DNA of 28,721 nucleotides from JAPUDS01 sp039812985 (lineage in GTDB: Bacteria; Patescibacteriota; Saccharimonadia; Saccharimonadales; Saccharimonadaceae), in the NCBI GenBank assembly GCA_039812985.1, contig JBDHUL010000005.1, positions 1-28,721 on the forward strand, in the 5' to 3' direction. The notes under the pieces were generated by a model. That model worked only from the letters and a program-made list of their open reading frames with translations, was not told where the DNA came from and ran no database searches. Of this stretch, positions 22,120-28,721 are shown piece after piece. Each line of letters opens with the position of its first letter. Position 1 is the stretch's first letter. Position numbers and translations under genes: made by a program.

Positions 22120-23367
22120 ATGAAACGTACGGAGCTTTTTACAAAGACGCTTCGCGAGGCACCAGCTGAGGAAGTAGCCAAAAATGCCCAACTGCTTATA
22201 CGGGCCGGGTTTGTTCATAAAGAAATGGCTGGTGTGTATGCGTACATGCCACTGGGTCTGCGGGTGCTTGAAAATATCAAACGCATCGTACGAGAGGAAA
22301 TGAATGCAGCGGGCGGCCAAGAGGTCATGATGACAACCCTCCAGCCGCGGGACATATGGGAAAAAACCGATCGTTGGGACGATAGAAAAGTTGATAACTG
22401 GTTCAAAACAAAACTCGCCAATGGAACTGAGCTAGGGGTTGGTTTGACGCACGAGGAACCCGTTGTTGATGCGGTAAGTAACTACGCGAGCTCGTACCGA
22501 GATTTGCCGTTTGCTGTGTATCAGATACAAAATAAGTTTCGCAATGAATTGCGAGCGAAAAGTGGACTCCTGCGCGGCCGCGAGTTTGTCATGAAAGATC
22601 TGTATTCGTTTAGCCGTAACCAGGAAGAACATATGCGGGTGTATGAACGCTATGTCAAAGCTTATTTTTCAGTGTATGATCGGCTTGGGTTGGGTGACAT
22701 AACATATAGAACGTATGCCGATGGTGGCATATTTACTCCGCGTTTTAGCGACGAATTTCAGGTGGTCAGTCCGGTCGGAGAGGATACCATATATGTCGAT
22801 GAAGTAAAACGTATCGCGATAAATAAAGAAATATTCACTGACGAGAATCTCGAAAAACTGGGCCTCAAGCGAGAAGAGCTGGTTGAAAAGCGTGGTATAG
22901 AAGCGGGCAATACATTCCATCTTGAGTCAAAATATACCGATGCCCTCGGAGTCTACTATACCGACGAGAATGGCGAGCGCCGGTCGTACGTAATGGGTTG
23001 CTACGGTATAGGCGTGAGTCGGTTGGTGGGAGTGATTGCAGAGCATTTTAGTGACGAACGAGGACTTGTGTGGCCCGAGAGTATCGCTCCGTTTATGATT
23101 TACCTTGCGAGTATCGGTGAGGTGCACGACGATGCTCAAAAACTCTACACACTCCTTCGAGGGAAGGGTATCGAGGTGCTATGGGATGACCGTGATGTGC
23201 GTCCGGGTGAGAAATTTGCCGACTGCGACCTCATGGGCATACCCCACCGGGTGGTGGTTTCACCCAAAACGATTGACCTGAACAAGTTTGAGTACAAACA
23301 CCGCACCGGTAACTCGGCCGAACTCTTGACACTCGAAACGCTGCTTGCTAGACTAGATGCATCCTAA
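22120..23367 (+). CDS. proS: Prolyl-tRNA synthetase lacking the editing insert
   Basis: This class II synthetase charges tRNA-Pro. Motif 1 is near residues 40-75 (YAYMPLGLRVLENIKRIV), motif 2 at about 139-165 (KFRNELRAKSGLLRGREFVMKD) and motif 3 at about 293-308 (GCYGIGVSRLVGVIAE). The anticodon-binding domain occupies about 325-415. Bacterial ProRS usually has about 570 residues with an INS editing domain of about 180 residues between motifs 2 and 3. Here only about 35 residues (226-260) stand in that place, so hydrolysis of Ala-tRNA-Pro in cis is not expected. The ATG is six bases after the proB stop. Confidence 0.95.
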   Translation: MKRTELFTKTLREAPAEEVAKNAQLLIRAGFVHKEMAGVYAYMPLGLRVLENIKRIVREEMNAAGGQEVMMTTLQPRDIWEKTDRWDDRKVDNWFKTKLANGTELGVGLTHEEPVVDAVSNYASSYRDLPFAVYQIQNKFRNELRAKSGLLRGREFVMKDLYSFSRNQEEHMRVYERYVKAYFSVYDRLGLGDITYRTYADGGIFTPRFSDEFQVVSPVGEDTIYVDEVKRIAINKEIFTDENLEKLGLKREELVEKRGIEAGNTFHLESKYTDALGVYYTDENGERRSYVMGCYGIGVSRLVGVIAEHFSDERGLVWPESIAPFMIYLASIGEVHDDAQKLYTLLRGKGIEVLWDDRDVRPGEKFADCDLMGIPHRVVVSPKTIDLNKFEYKHRTGNSAELLTLETLLARLDAS

Positions 23368-23420
23368 AGTTTGGGGATACTAGGGTAGAAGAACGCCAAC
23401 ACTTCTTGTCTGTCCCATAA

Positions 23421-23437
23421 CGCGCTATGCTAGCGCG
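23421..23437 (+). other. Perfect hairpin in the proS-greA gap
   Basis: CGCGCTA-TGC-TAGCGCG is a seven-pair stem with a three-base loop, followed by CTTATTATTT. It could be a weak terminator for proS or a leader structure of greA. Confidence 0.45.
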
Positions 23438-23479
23438 CTTATTATTTGCCCAAACGTCAAAGTAAAGGAGAAAATCAGG

Positions 23480-23932
23480 ATGAAAAAAGTGTACCAGATA
23501 ACCGCTCAGGGGCAAAAAGACCTCGAAAAAGAACTTGCCGAGCTAAAACAGCGGCGAGCAGAGATAGCAGAAAAAATTGCGGCTGCTCGCGACTATGGTG
23601 ATCTTAGTGAAAATGCCGAGTACGATGCCGCTCGTGAAGAACAGGGTATTGTCGAGACGCGAGTTCTCGAGATAGAAGATATCTTATTGAACCATGAGAT
23701 TATCAAACCGAAGAGTGGCGGTGCTGTTCGGGTCGGTAGTACAGTCGATCTTCATAATGGCAAAAAAGTTACGTATACTATTGTTGGACCAGTCGAGGCT
23801 GATCCGCTCGAGGGTAAGATTTCGAACGAATCGCCCATAGGCGCAGCTCTTATGGGCAAAAAGTCTGGCGACAAGGTGGTTATCGATACGCCGAAGGGCA
23901 GTACAACCTATACTATTGACGCAGTACACTAA
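23480..23932 (+). CDS. greA: Transcription elongation factor GreA
   Basis: GreA reaches through the secondary channel of RNA polymerase and stimulates cleavage of backtracked RNA. The N-terminal coiled coil (residues 1-75) has the tip motif ARDYGDLSENAEYDAAREEQG with the Asp and Glu that act at the active site. The C-terminal domain has the usual GSTVDL, VGPVEADP, ISNESPIGAALMGKKSGD and strand pattern. The 150 aa length is slightly short but complete. AAAGGAG lies upstream of the ATG. A perfect seven-pair hairpin (23421-23437) sits in the gap after proS. A clear terminator follows the stop. Confidence 0.97.
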   Translation: MKKVYQITAQGQKDLEKELAELKQRRAEIAEKIAAARDYGDLSENAEYDAAREEQGIVETRVLEIEDILLNHEIIKPKSGGAVRVGSTVDLHNGKKVTYTIVGPVEADPLEGKISNESPIGAALMGKKSGDKVVIDTPKGSTTYTIDAVH

Positions 23933-23953
23933 AGTCGGGAACATTGACTGTGC

Positions 23954-23982
23954 ATATAGCCCTACGTTATGTTGGGCTATAT
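23954..23982 (+). terminator. Rho-independent terminator of greA
   Basis: ATATAGCCC (23954-23962) pairs with GGGCTATAT (23974-23982) around an 11-base loop, followed by TTCTT. It lies between greA and the convergent ABC permease gene. The U-rich tail is only on the greA side. Confidence 0.75.
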
Positions 23983-24005
23983 TTCTTGCGTGATGCCTGG
24001 CAGTG

Positions 24006-25211
24006 CTAGCGGCCAAATATTTCTTTGAAACCAAGTTTGCGGCTGTATTCGAGGGCACCATAGCGAAATACACGTACCGCAAGGTTGATGATGAATACCG
24101 TCGATACACTCAAGATGGCGAGTGATATAAGGATTTCATGGGGTTGTAGATTACCGACAGCATTGCGGAGAAGGAGCGGTATGGGGGCGGTAAAAGGGAA
24201 GTAGCCAAGAAACTGTACGATACCGGCTTCTGGGTTTGAGATAAAGAGCGAGGCGGCGTAAAGCGGACCAAAAATAAGCATCATCACGATACCAATGAAT
24301 GGCCCGGCCTCTTTGGCTGTCGGAACAGCAGCACCGATTGTCACAAGAAGACCGGTAAAAAGTAGGAAGCTGAGGAAGAAGATGGCAAAGCCGATGGCAA
24401 TACGCCACCAGTCAAAGCTAAGGGATGCGAGGTCAAAACTCGGTAGCTGTAGCTGGTCCTTGAGCCCAAAGTAGCCAAGCAGTGTCGGGATGAGGATGAG
24501 GAAGACTTGAAGAAGGCCAAGCGCAATAAGCGCCAGGATTTTCCCGACGATGAGCGTACGCGGTTCGACAGATGTCAGTAGCATCTCGATGACTCGGTTT
24601 TCCTTTTCTTCGACAGTGCTATTCATCATTTGGCCGCCAAACACTGCGATGACGAAGTAGAACAGGATAAGGAATACACCTGGAGCGACCATGCTTTTGA
24701 AGCCATCAAAAAGAGCACCATTTTTATAGGTTGTCGTTGAGATGTTCAATTTGTCCTGGAGGACTACTGTGACGTTACTGTTGACTGTGCTGGCAATAGA
24801 CTGCTGCAGTAGCATTTTGGCAACTGCGCTGTACTTACCATTGTCAAACATCCCGACGTCTTTTGCGTATACCTCGACGGTGTCTTTGCTGAGGTCTGCT
24901 GGGTAGTAGAAATAGGCATCAACATGGCCTGACTGAGCGCTGGCTATACCAGCGGCTTTGCTCGCTGGTTGTTTCGCGCCAAATGCGCTGAGTAGTTGAG
25001 GCGAGACGAGTCCTGAGGCATCAGTAACCTCGAGAGAGAACTTTTCATTTTGAGACTTTTGGGCCTGCTCGTCGGTTGCTTTGCTCGATGTGTAGGAAAT
25101 ACCCGCTATGACTGCGAACATGGCCGGAAAGAGGATAATGCCTATCCAAAAACTTTTCTTCTTTATAGCCCGTATAAACTCAAAATGAAATACTGTGCTT
25201 AGGTTATGCAT
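24006..25211 (-). CDS. ABC-2 type transporter permease (NatB-like)
   Basis: The permease has an N-terminal transmembrane helix (about residues 15-40), an extracellular domain (about 45-160) and about five C-terminal transmembrane segments. It carries the ABC-2 signature MMNSTVEEKENRVIEMLLTSV, which is characteristic of the NatB/ABC2_membrane_3 family. The start at 25211 (MHNLSTVFHF) is preferred because GGAGG lies eight bases upstream inside the ATPase gene; the longer version from 25238 would overlap more and has no such site. It overlaps the natA-like gene by eight bases. Export of sodium, drugs or peptides is possible; the substrate is unknown. Confidence 0.9.
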   Translation of the reverse strand: MHNLSTVFHFEFIRAIKKKSFWIGIILFPAMFAVIAGISYTSSKATDEQAQKSQNEKFSLEVTDASGLVSPQLLSAFGAKQPASKAAGIASAQSGHVDAYFYYPADLSKDTVEVYAKDVGMFDNGKYSAVAKMLLQQSIASTVNSNVTVVLQDKLNISTTTYKNGALFDGFKSMVAPGVFLILFYFVIAVFGGQMMNSTVEEKENRVIEMLLTSVEPRTLIVGKILALIALGLLQVFLILIPTLLGYFGLKDQLQLPSFDLASLSFDWWRIAIGFAIFFLSFLLFTGLLVTIGAAVPTAKEAGPFIGIVMMLIFGPLYAASLFISNPEAGIVQFLGYFPFTAPIPLLLRNAVGNLQPHEILISLAILSVSTVFIINLAVRVFRYGALEYSRKLGFKEIFGR

Positions 25212-25935
25212 CGTCTCGACCTCCGTAAACTTCAACAAATATATTGTCCAGACTCTGACCGCCGAATTTTTTCTTCACATCCTTAACGGCGCCGTATGCG
25301 GCAGCTTTACCATTTTTTAAGAGGATAATACGGTCGCAAAGTTGTTCAACTTCTTCCATTTGGTGGGTTACCATAACAACGGTTGCTCCCTTTTGCTGAT
25401 GTTCCTCAATAATGTTCATGAGTAGTCGTCGGTTGACCGGGTCAAATCCCTTCGTTGGTTCGTCAAGGATGAGGAGCTCCGGATCGTTCATGATAGTGAT
25501 GCCCAGCTGAACCTTTTGCTGCTGGCCTCCAGAAAGTTTGTCGAGACGTGTTTTTGCGTAGCTGCCCAGGTCAACACGCTCAAGATAACCGTGCGACCAT
25601 GCGGCTGCTTTTTCAGCGCTCATTCCCTTGAGCTTGCCGAAATACACCATGGTATCGAGGACGTTTTCCTTTTTGTAGAGACCACGTTCTTCAGGGAGAT
25701 AGCCAAGTTTGATACCGCCATCGACTGAAAACGGACGTCCGTCAATAGTGAGCGTACCATCGGTCGGTACGTATACCCCCAGCAGTGACCGGATAATAGT
25801 GGTTTTCCCTGACCCGTTTGAGCCGAGGAGTCCAAATGTCTCACCGCGATGAACTTCAAACGTAAGGTCATCGATAACCTTGTTTTTGCCGAACACCATA
25901 GAAAAGTGATCGACGTTGATAATAGGTTTACTCAT
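25204..25935 (-). CDS. ABC transporter ATP-binding protein (NatA-like)
   Basis: The 243-aa ATPase has Walker A GSNGSGKT (38-45), a Q-loop in GYLPEERGLYKKENVLD, signature LSGGQQQKVQLG, Walker B LLILDEPTKGFDPVN and the switch His in VTHQME. The PEERGLY stretch and GFDPVNR are typical of the NatA/YhaQ group that works with ABC-2 permeases. The permease gene follows with a short overlap. Upstream, TATACT (25947-25942) preceded by TGT ends six bases before the ATG, so the mRNA should be leaderless. Confidence 0.93.
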   Translation of the reverse strand: MSKPIINVDHFSMVFGKNKVIDDLTFEVHRGETFGLLGSNGSGKTTIIRSLLGVYVPTDGTLTIDGRPFSVDGGIKLGYLPEERGLYKKENVLDTMVYFGKLKGMSAEKAAAWSHGYLERVDLGSYAKTRLDKLSGGQQQKVQLGITIMNDPELLILDEPTKGFDPVNRRLLMNIIEEHQQKGATVVMVTHQMEEVEQLCDRIILLKNGKAAAYGAVKDVKKKFGGQSLDNIFVEVYGGRDDA

Positions 25936-25941
25936 AAAGGT

Positions 25942-25950
25942 AGTATAACA
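25942..25950 (-). promoter_or_regulatory. Extended -10 promoter of the NatAB-like operon
   Basis: On the - strand, TGT followed by TATACT (25947-25942) ends six bases before the ATG at 25935. No -35 box matches. The predicted start coincides with the ATG. Confidence 0.55.
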
Positions 25951-25953
25951 GGT

Positions 25954-26646
25954 TTACGCCGCGAGAGGGGGTATGTAAGGATGGGTTGGGCTAGCTAGCG
26001 GTGCAGTATCGGTTTGGCCCAGCGCCTTGCCTCCGAGAGTACATGTCACGGAGTGGTGTTCTTCCGTCTTAATATATTCGGCCAGTCCATAGCCTGCGTG
26101 CTGCTCCTCTTCGTCCTGATTGGAAAAAACAGTACCGTAGACAATTGCTCGCAGCATGGGGTCGTGTGCATTCTGTGCCTCAGGGCTACAGAGGGCTGAT
26201 TTGATATAGTGAAATGCCGGATTGCCGCTGTATTCTGTGACAATGTGGGTGATTGACTGGCGTAATGTTTCATCACCCCCTAGGGCGTCGTGGGCGTTAA
26301 TGAGCGACCAGATATCGCAAAGCTCAGGAGGCCGGTTAAAACCAATATTGTCAGCCGCCTGAAACGGAATACATTTTGAACTAACGTACGTGTAATCAGT
26401 CAGCCTGGCGACGAGGTCGAACGCACTTTGTTTAATGTGTTGTTGCAGAACAGTACAGTAGGCGGTGTCTTCGCGGGCCTCATACAGGTCATATAACAGA
26501 GTGTTTATGTATTCTGATGGTGTTTTTCGTGCTCGTCTAGAGTGTTCAATAGCCCCAGAGCCATGGTCAGCAACAGCATAGTCAGGGGATTGGGGTACCC
26601 CTGCCTCTGTCGAACCTCTATAGATTCCAAGTAATTCGACGGTCAT
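25954..26646 (-). CDS. Orphan hypothetical protein
   Basis: I do not recognise a family. The 230-aa product is soluble, acidic in its second half and mainly helical (about residues 45-200), with no signal peptide or membrane span. Seven short upstream codons are excluded: the start is taken at 26646 because the promoter -10 ends only six bases before it. The Pro-rich C-terminus (SPTHPYIPPLAA) ends 18 bases before the NatA-like gene, so it may be read into that operon. Five or so Cys and several His (for example EEEQHAGYG, TEEHHSVTC) are scattered without a clear metal motif. Confidence 0.72.
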   Translation of the reverse strand: MTVELLGIYRGSTEAGVPQSPDYAVADHGSGAIEHSRRARKTPSEYINTLLYDLYEAREDTAYCTVLQQHIKQSAFDLVARLTDYTYVSSKCIPFQAADNIGFNRPPELCDIWSLINAHDALGGDETLRQSITHIVTEYSGNPAFHYIKSALCSPEAQNAHDPMLRAIVYGTVFSNQDEEEQHAGYGLAEYIKTEEHHSVTCTLGGKALGQTDTAPLASPTHPYIPPLAA

Positions 26647-26652
26647 ATTTAT

Positions 26653-26681
26653 ATTATACCACAAATAACTTTTTTATTCAA
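26653..26681 (-). promoter_or_regulatory. Promoter giving a leaderless mRNA for the 26646 gene
   Basis: On the - strand, TTGAAT (26681-26676) and TATAAT (26658-26653) are 17 bases apart, with TGG before the -10 hexamer. Six bases separate it from the ATG, so transcription should begin at or next to the start codon. Confidence 0.7.
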
Positions 26682-26795
26682 GTACTCAATGTGCCAGATA
26701 GGACGCTGGTTACTTGCTGCATATTGTACGCCCATAGTGAAGGACGCGCAACAAAAGCCTGGCGTTAAGGGCGAGACAACAGACATGATTTCGTA

Positions 26796-26801
26796 TATAC
26801 T
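26796..26801 (+). promoter_or_regulatory. -10 element of lysS
   Basis: TATACT (26796-26801) ends 11 bases before the ATG at 26813, with no Shine-Dalgarno site between. No clear -35 box is seen. Confidence 0.45.
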
Positions 26802-26812
26802 ATCAAACAGAT

Positions 26813-28312
26813 ATGGCAACACTGAAAGACTACCGAGATGAGCGGCTCAGAAAACTTGAAGAGCTGAAAAGCAAAGGGTTTGATGCCTACCCGGCTGAGA
26901 CGCATCGCACAAATATGGCGGCAGAGATCGTCGAAAGCTTTGCCGAATTTGAAGGCCGAGAAGTGACGGTTGCTGGGCGGGTGATGGCGATCCGCAAGTT
27001 TGGCAAACTCGGGTTTGTGGTTGTGCGCGATGCGAGCGGATCACTCCAGCTTTTTTTGAAAGAAGGCGGTGTTGCGGCGACTGATGGCGCACAGGGGTTT
27101 ATAGGGCTTGAGGATATTGCTCTGCTCGATACGGGTGATTTCGTGGAGGCATCAGGCCCGGTGATAAAGACCAAAACCGGTGAGGTTTCTGTTGCGGTCA
27201 AAACCGTACGTTTGCTCGCTAAAGCGCTTCGACCAATGCCGACCGAGCTTACCGATAAAGAAGAACGCCTGCGTCGGCGCTACGTCGATATGAATGTGAA
27301 TACTGGGGTACGTGAGCGTTTTATACGGCGCAGCAAATTCTGGCAAGCAACCCGCACGTTTCTTGATGATCACGGATTTTATGAAGTAAATATTCCTGTT
27401 TTAGAACACACAACAGGCGGAGCTGACGCAAATCCTTTTAAGACGCACATGGACGCGCTCAATCAAGACTTCTACCTGCGTATTTCGCACGAACTACCCC
27501 TCAAACGGCTTATTGGCGCGGGGTTTGAAAAAGTTTACGATCTTGGTCCGCGTTTTCGTAACGAGAACTACAGCGACGAGCATTTGCCAGAGCATGTGGC
27601 GATGGAGTGGTATTGGGCCTATGCCAACTGGCAGGACGGCATGGCGTTCATGGAAGAGATGTATAAGTATGTTCTCAAAGAAACGTTCGGGACACTTCAA
27701 TTTCATATTCGAGGGTTTGATGTTGACCTTGAAAAACCGTGGGAGCGTTGGGATTATGCGGAGGTGATACGTCAACACTACGGTATAGATGTATTTAACA
27801 CAACGATAGAAGACGTGAGTACCAGACTGAAAGAAAACGGTTTGGAAGTCGAGAAAACCGATTCAATCCCTCGCGGAGTCGATAAGCTTTGGAAAAAGAT
27901 TCGAGCTGGTGTTGCGGGGCCGGTATGGCTAATTAACACGCCAAAGTTCGTATCGCCTCTTTCAAAATCGAATCCCAATAATCCAAACACGGTGCAGCGC
28001 TTTCAGCCGGTAATGCTTGGGAGTGAGCTCGGCAACGGGTTTAGCGAGCTTAACGACCCCCAGGATCAACTAGCGAGGTTTGTTGAACAGCAGAACATGC
28101 GCGATGCTGGCGATGATGAGGCGATGATGCTCGATATCGACTATGTTGAAATGCTCGAATACGGCATGCCACCGGCCTGTGGCTGGGGTTACTCGGAACG
28201 CGTGTTCTGGATGTTTGAAGGCGTTACTGCCCGAGAAGGGGTACCGTTTCCACAGCTTCGCGCCGACATCGACGGGACAACGCGTGAGCTTTATCCTGAG
28301 GTTAAACTGTAA
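26813..28312 (+). CDS. lysS: Lysyl-tRNA synthetase, class II
   Basis: The enzyme charges tRNA-Lys. The N-terminal OB-fold anticodon-binding domain (about residues 40-145) has VTVAGRVMAIRKFGKLGFVVV-type strands. The class II core begins with RRRYVDMNVN (about 155) and motif 1 around VLEHTTGGADANPF. Motif 2 reads GPRFRNENYSDEHLPEHVAMEW, where most bacteria have FRNEG and HNPEF. Motif 3 reads GWGYSERVFWMF, where E. coli has GIGIDRMVML; the Arg is kept. The 499 aa length is usual. The substitutions look like a CPR-type LysRS and not like decay, because the frame is intact. It is a single gene, divergent from the orphan at 26646. Confidence 0.94.
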   Translation: MATLKDYRDERLRKLEELKSKGFDAYPAETHRTNMAAEIVESFAEFEGREVTVAGRVMAIRKFGKLGFVVVRDASGSLQLFLKEGGVAATDGAQGFIGLEDIALLDTGDFVEASGPVIKTKTGEVSVAVKTVRLLAKALRPMPTELTDKEERLRRRYVDMNVNTGVRERFIRRSKFWQATRTFLDDHGFYEVNIPVLEHTTGGADANPFKTHMDALNQDFYLRISHELPLKRLIGAGFEKVYDLGPRFRNENYSDEHLPEHVAMEWYWAYANWQDGMAFMEEMYKYVLKETFGTLQFHIRGFDVDLEKPWERWDYAEVIRQHYGIDVFNTTIEDVSTRLKENGLEVEKTDSIPRGVDKLWKKIRAGVAGPVWLINTPKFVSPLSKSNPNNPNTVQRFQPVMLGSELGNGFSELNDPQDQLARFVEQQNMRDAGDDEAMMLDIDYVEMLEYGMPPACGWGYSERVFWMFEGVTAREGVPFPQLRADIDGTTRELYPEVKL

Positions 28313-28362
28313 CTACCGCGCTAGACTCGTTCAGGTGAGCGTAGAGGGTGGGTGAATAAACG

Positions 28363-28721
28363 ATGGCGAATTATAAAGGACATGTGGTGGGCGGGTTTGT
28401 TGCAGCAGCTTGTTATGGCGGCGTCATGTTGTTTGTGCCGGTGGAGCAGCTAGCGGAATACGCCAATCTGTTACACGACTGGCAGGCGCTTGCGGCGGTG
28501 TTTGTTGTTGCGATGCTTTTTGCGTTGTTTCCCGACGTCGATACCAACAGTAAAGCGCAGGATATTTTTTTCTGGACGGTATTTTTGCTCGATGCGCTAC
28601 TCATCTGGAATGGGCATCTTCAGGCGGCTGCCTATCTGGGACTTGTTGCTATGCTGCCAGTCATAACACACCATCGTGGCTGGACGCATACAAAATGGGC
28701 CATGGTGATCGTGCCCCTTCC
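28363..28721 (+). CDS. YdjM-like membrane-bound metal-dependent hydrolase (3' truncated)
   Basis: The ATG at 28363 opens a frame that runs to the window end (119 codons seen). It begins with MANYKGHVVGGFVAAA, followed by hydrophobic segments (about residues 10-28, 45-60, 70-82 and 88-104). The metal-binding type motifs are FPDVDTNSKAQ (about 59-69) and HHRGWTHT (about 104-111), which match the LPDIDHPxS and HRGxTHS signatures of the YdjM/DUF457 family. The role of that family is poorly known; E. coli YdjM is an SOS-regulated inner-membrane protein. A weak GAGGGTGGG lies about 10 to 15 bases before the start. The C-terminal part lies outside the window. Confidence 0.8.
   Translation, partial: MANYKGHVVGGFVAAACYGGVMLFVPVEQLAEYANLLHDWQALAAVFVVAMLFALFPDVDTNSKAQDIFFWTVFLLDALLIWNGHLQAAAYLGLVAMLPVITHHRGWTHTKWAMVIVPL

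Noticed and set aside
23406..23431. Promoter TTGTCT/TATGCT before greA
   Set aside because: The spacer is only 14 bases and the -10 overlaps the stem of the hairpin.
1..28721. UGA recoded as glycine (Gracilibacteria/SR1 code)
   Set aside because: Genes such as parA, the surface protein gene, rpsB and the ABC ATPase gene end at TGA at the expected length, and no conserved domain is interrupted by in-frame TGA.
1..28721. tRNA, rRNA and CRISPR arrays
   Set aside because: No cloverleaf-like sequence, rRNA stretch or regularly spaced repeat was found in the gaps, the longest of which are about 170 bases.

Overview
The window looks like a chromosomal segment of a Patescibacteria/CPR genome, most probably Candidatus Saccharibacteria (TM7). 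This is inferred from gene content, gene order and protein style; no phylogeny was run. The supporting points are a compact monoderm gene set, a frr-uppS-rseP-proS backbone with several usual members missing, a prolyl-tRNA synthetase without its editing insert, a CPR-style lysyl-tRNA synthetase motif 3, and several membrane-anchored proteins with long Pro-rich N-termini. TGA ends several genes, so the UGA=Gly code of Gracilibacteria and SR1 is excluded. Base composition is near balanced by eye. I see no rRNA, tRNA, CRISPR array, transposase or phage gene.

Layout: 1-1452 is the 3' end of a cell-surface protein with Ig-like repeats and a C-terminal LAKTG sorting signal. 1496-3165 is parA-parB (chromosome partitioning), convergent with signal peptidase I (3191-3790, -). 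3893-7472 is a + strand run: an LCP-family wall-polymer ligase, a multi-pass membrane protein and an HtrA protease. 7438-11283 holds the translation-termination group on the - strand (rpmE, prfA, prmC). It is interrupted between prfA and prmC by two + strand orphan genes (8363-9124 and 9255-9826). 11362-12054 (-) is an OmpA-like anchored protein, and 12178-14858 is a MacB/FtsX-type ABC exporter.

From 14979 to 23932 a translation and envelope block runs on the + strand: rpsB-tsf, frr-uppS-rseP, a CPBP protease, a short proB-like kinase, proS and greA. It is broken by a - strand secreted EEP-fold protein (16385-18052). Genes commonly found here in other bacteria (pyrH, cdsA, dxr) are absent from the cluster. 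24006-25935 (-) is a NatAB-type ABC-2 exporter, 25954-26646 (-) an orphan gene, 26813-28312 lysS, and 28363 to the window end a YdjM-like membrane protein.

The most notable observations are these. (1) The prfA-prmC junction carries an opposite-strand island in which the 5' end of prmC and an extended -10 promoter are duplicated. (2) The second island gene is split by a seven-G run, which could be phase variation, decay or an assembly error. (3) The EEP-fold protein has lost three positions that are normally catalytic. (4) Several transcription units seem to start with leaderless or near-leaderless mRNAs. (5) PrmC has NLPY in place of NPPY, ProRS lacks its editing insert, and a stand-alone ProB-like kinase lies in the cluster.
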